The notes beneath the pieces were generated by a model. That model was given only the letters and a program-made list of their open reading frames with translations. It was not told where the DNA came from and made no database searches. Below, piece after piece: positions 63,184 to 64,000 of a stretch of 64,000 bases of DNA; position 1 is the stretch's first letter; each line of letters opens with the position of its first letter. The stretch comes from an uncultured Tateyamaria sp. Its GTDB lineage: Bacteria > Pseudomonadota > Alphaproteobacteria > Rhodobacterales > Rhodobacteraceae. The position numbers were made by a program, and so were the translations under genes. The stretch lies in assembly GCF_947494755.1 (NCBI RefSeq), contig NZ_CANLVZ010000010.1, positions 62,001 through 126,000 of the forward strand, in the 5' to 3' direction.

Positions 63184-64000
63184 ATGATTGATTTGGGACT
63201 GTCCAGTGGGCCCGCTGATGCCGACCTGATCAAGGATGGATCAGAGGCCACCTTCATGGCCGATGTCGTCGAGATGAGCCAGACCGTGCCCGTGATCGTG
63301 GATTTCTGGGCCCCTTGGTGCGGACCGTGCAAGACGTTGGGCCCAATGCTCGAGGATGCCGTCAAGGCGGCTAAGGGCGCGGTCAAGATGGTCAAGATCA
63401 ACGTGGACGAGGCCCAGATGATCGCGGGCCAATTGCAGGTGCAATCAATTCCCACGGTTTATGCCTTCTGGAAAGGGCAGCCGGTCGATGGGTTTCAAGG
63501 CGCGCAGCCCGGGTCGGAAATCACCGCTTTCATCGCCAGGGTTATCAAGACATCCGGCGGCGAGGCCCCCGGCGACAGCCTGAACGACGCGGTCGAGGCG
63601 GCTGAGGAAATGTTGACCGAAGGGGCGGCGGTTGATGCCGCACAAACCTTTGCTGCGATCCTTGGTGAAGACCCGGCCCATGCCGGGGCCTATGGTGGCC
63701 TCGTGCGCGCCCATATCGCGATGGACGATCTGGATCAGGCCGAGGCGATCCTGAACGGGGCACCTGCCGAAATCTCGACCGCGCCTGAATTGGAGGCCGC
63801 GCACGCCCAGTTGCAACTGGCGCGCCAGGCCGCGGATGCAGGTCCGGTAGCCGAATTGCGCGCGGCGGTTGAGGCATCGCCGGACGATCTGCAAGCGCGT
63901 TTCGATCTGGCCCAGGCCCTGCACGCAAGTGGAGATGCCGAAGCAGCGGTCGAGGAATTGCTGACGATCTTTGGCAAGGACAAGGAATGGAATGACGGGG
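63184..64000 (+). CDS. Thioredoxin-TPR protein (CnoX/YbbN-like), cut by window end
   Basis: The first ~272 residues are visible and no stop occurs, so the gene continues past 64000. Thioredoxin domain at 20-120 with active site WAPWCGPCK, then a helical region with tetratricopeptide-like repeats (AYGGLVRAHIAMDDLDQAE, ARFDLAQALHASGDAE). YbbN/CnoX is a redox-linked co-chaperone working with GroEL. GAGGATAAG precedes the ATG. Confidence 0.88.
   Translation, partial: MIDLGLSSGPADADLIKDGSEATFMADVVEMSQTVPVIVDFWAPWCGPCKTLGPMLEDAVKAAKGAVKMVKINVDEAQMIAGQLQVQSIPTVYAFWKGQPVDGFQGAQPGSEITAFIARVIKTSGGEAPGDSLNDAVEAAEEMLTEGAAVDAAQTFAAILGEDPAHAGAYGGLVRAHIAMDDLDQAEAILNGAPAEISTAPELEAAHAQLQLARQAADAGPVAELRAAVEASPDDLQARFDLAQALHASGDAEAAVEELLTIFGKDKEWNDG

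Overview
The window is a 64 kb, G+C-rich chromosomal segment of an alphaproteobacterium, almost certainly a marine Rhodobacterales (Roseobacter group) strain. The evidence is a Rhodobacter-type porin, CcrM, small family-restricted proteins (DUF2794, DUF4170, DUF3576, DUF2125, DUF721), an AlkB-type alkane hydroxylase, a phenylacetate CoA-ligase pair, and the neighbourhoods holA-lptE-leuS and lpxK-waaA-DUF4170. The genes are dense, often joined by 1-4 bp stop/start overlaps. I saw no tRNA, rRNA or CRISPR array.

Layout. 1-6.7 kb: cNMP-domain protein (cut by the window edge), CPBP protease, accD, folC, an anchored protein, zapE, an MFS transporter. 6.7-11.4 kb: a minus-strand run of fghA, a YaiI-type protein, a HAD hydrolase, an ornithine-cyclodeaminase-family enzyme and an alpha/beta hydrolase, preceded by an AEC transporter. 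11.5-14.4 kb: a TetR regulator facing paaK-paaI, then a DUF2794 protein. 14.4-17.1 kb: M17 aminopeptidase and NlpC/P60 peptidase, then a small helical protein. 17.2-19.2 kb: a bicarbonate module of beta-carbonic anhydrase, SbtA and SbtB. 19.2-27.9 kb: a small new CDS, DUF4139 protein, asd, MFS, a DUF3095 cyclase-like protein, an HpcH/HpaI aldolase, a membrane-tethered winged-helix protein and two secreted proteins. 28-36.4 kb: rnhB, ccrM with a GANTC-rich promoter, a class III cyclase, GFA protein, alkB, mutY, DUF721, a DsbA-like protein and a CaiB-type CoA-transferase. 36.5-42.8 kb: lpxK, waaA, DUF4170, an inositol-phosphatase-family protein, pmbA, DUF2125. 42.9-44.3 kb: SDR and a short crotonase.

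The accessory part is 44,691-48,443: a 3.75 kb element with perfect 25-bp terminal inverted repeats and an IS1595/ISXO2-type transposase, which splits an HNH-endonuclease gene in two (3' part at 44,532-44,690, 5' part at 48,444-48,583). Its passengers are a winged-helix-like protein, a degenerate IrrE-like protein behind a 58-residue protein with an excellent Shine-Dalgarno, a small HTH protein, a canonical ImmA/IrrE peptidase and a two-TM coiled-coil protein. This resembles a stress, phage-regulation or toxin-antitoxin cargo and is the most novel part of the window.

After the island, 48.6-64 kb returns to core genes: MscS channel, flavoprotein, GST, GFA protein, holA-lptE-leuS, DUF3576 lipoprotein, a strongly codon-biased porin, YggS, an L,D-transpeptidase, ribA, a CenR-like response regulator, a cold-shock protein, exonuclease III and a thioredoxin-TPR protein cut by the right edge. 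At least seven copies of a short dispersed motif with core GGCGGTATTTTTGGTCAAAA lie at gene ends, most with a G/C-rich hairpin beside them.
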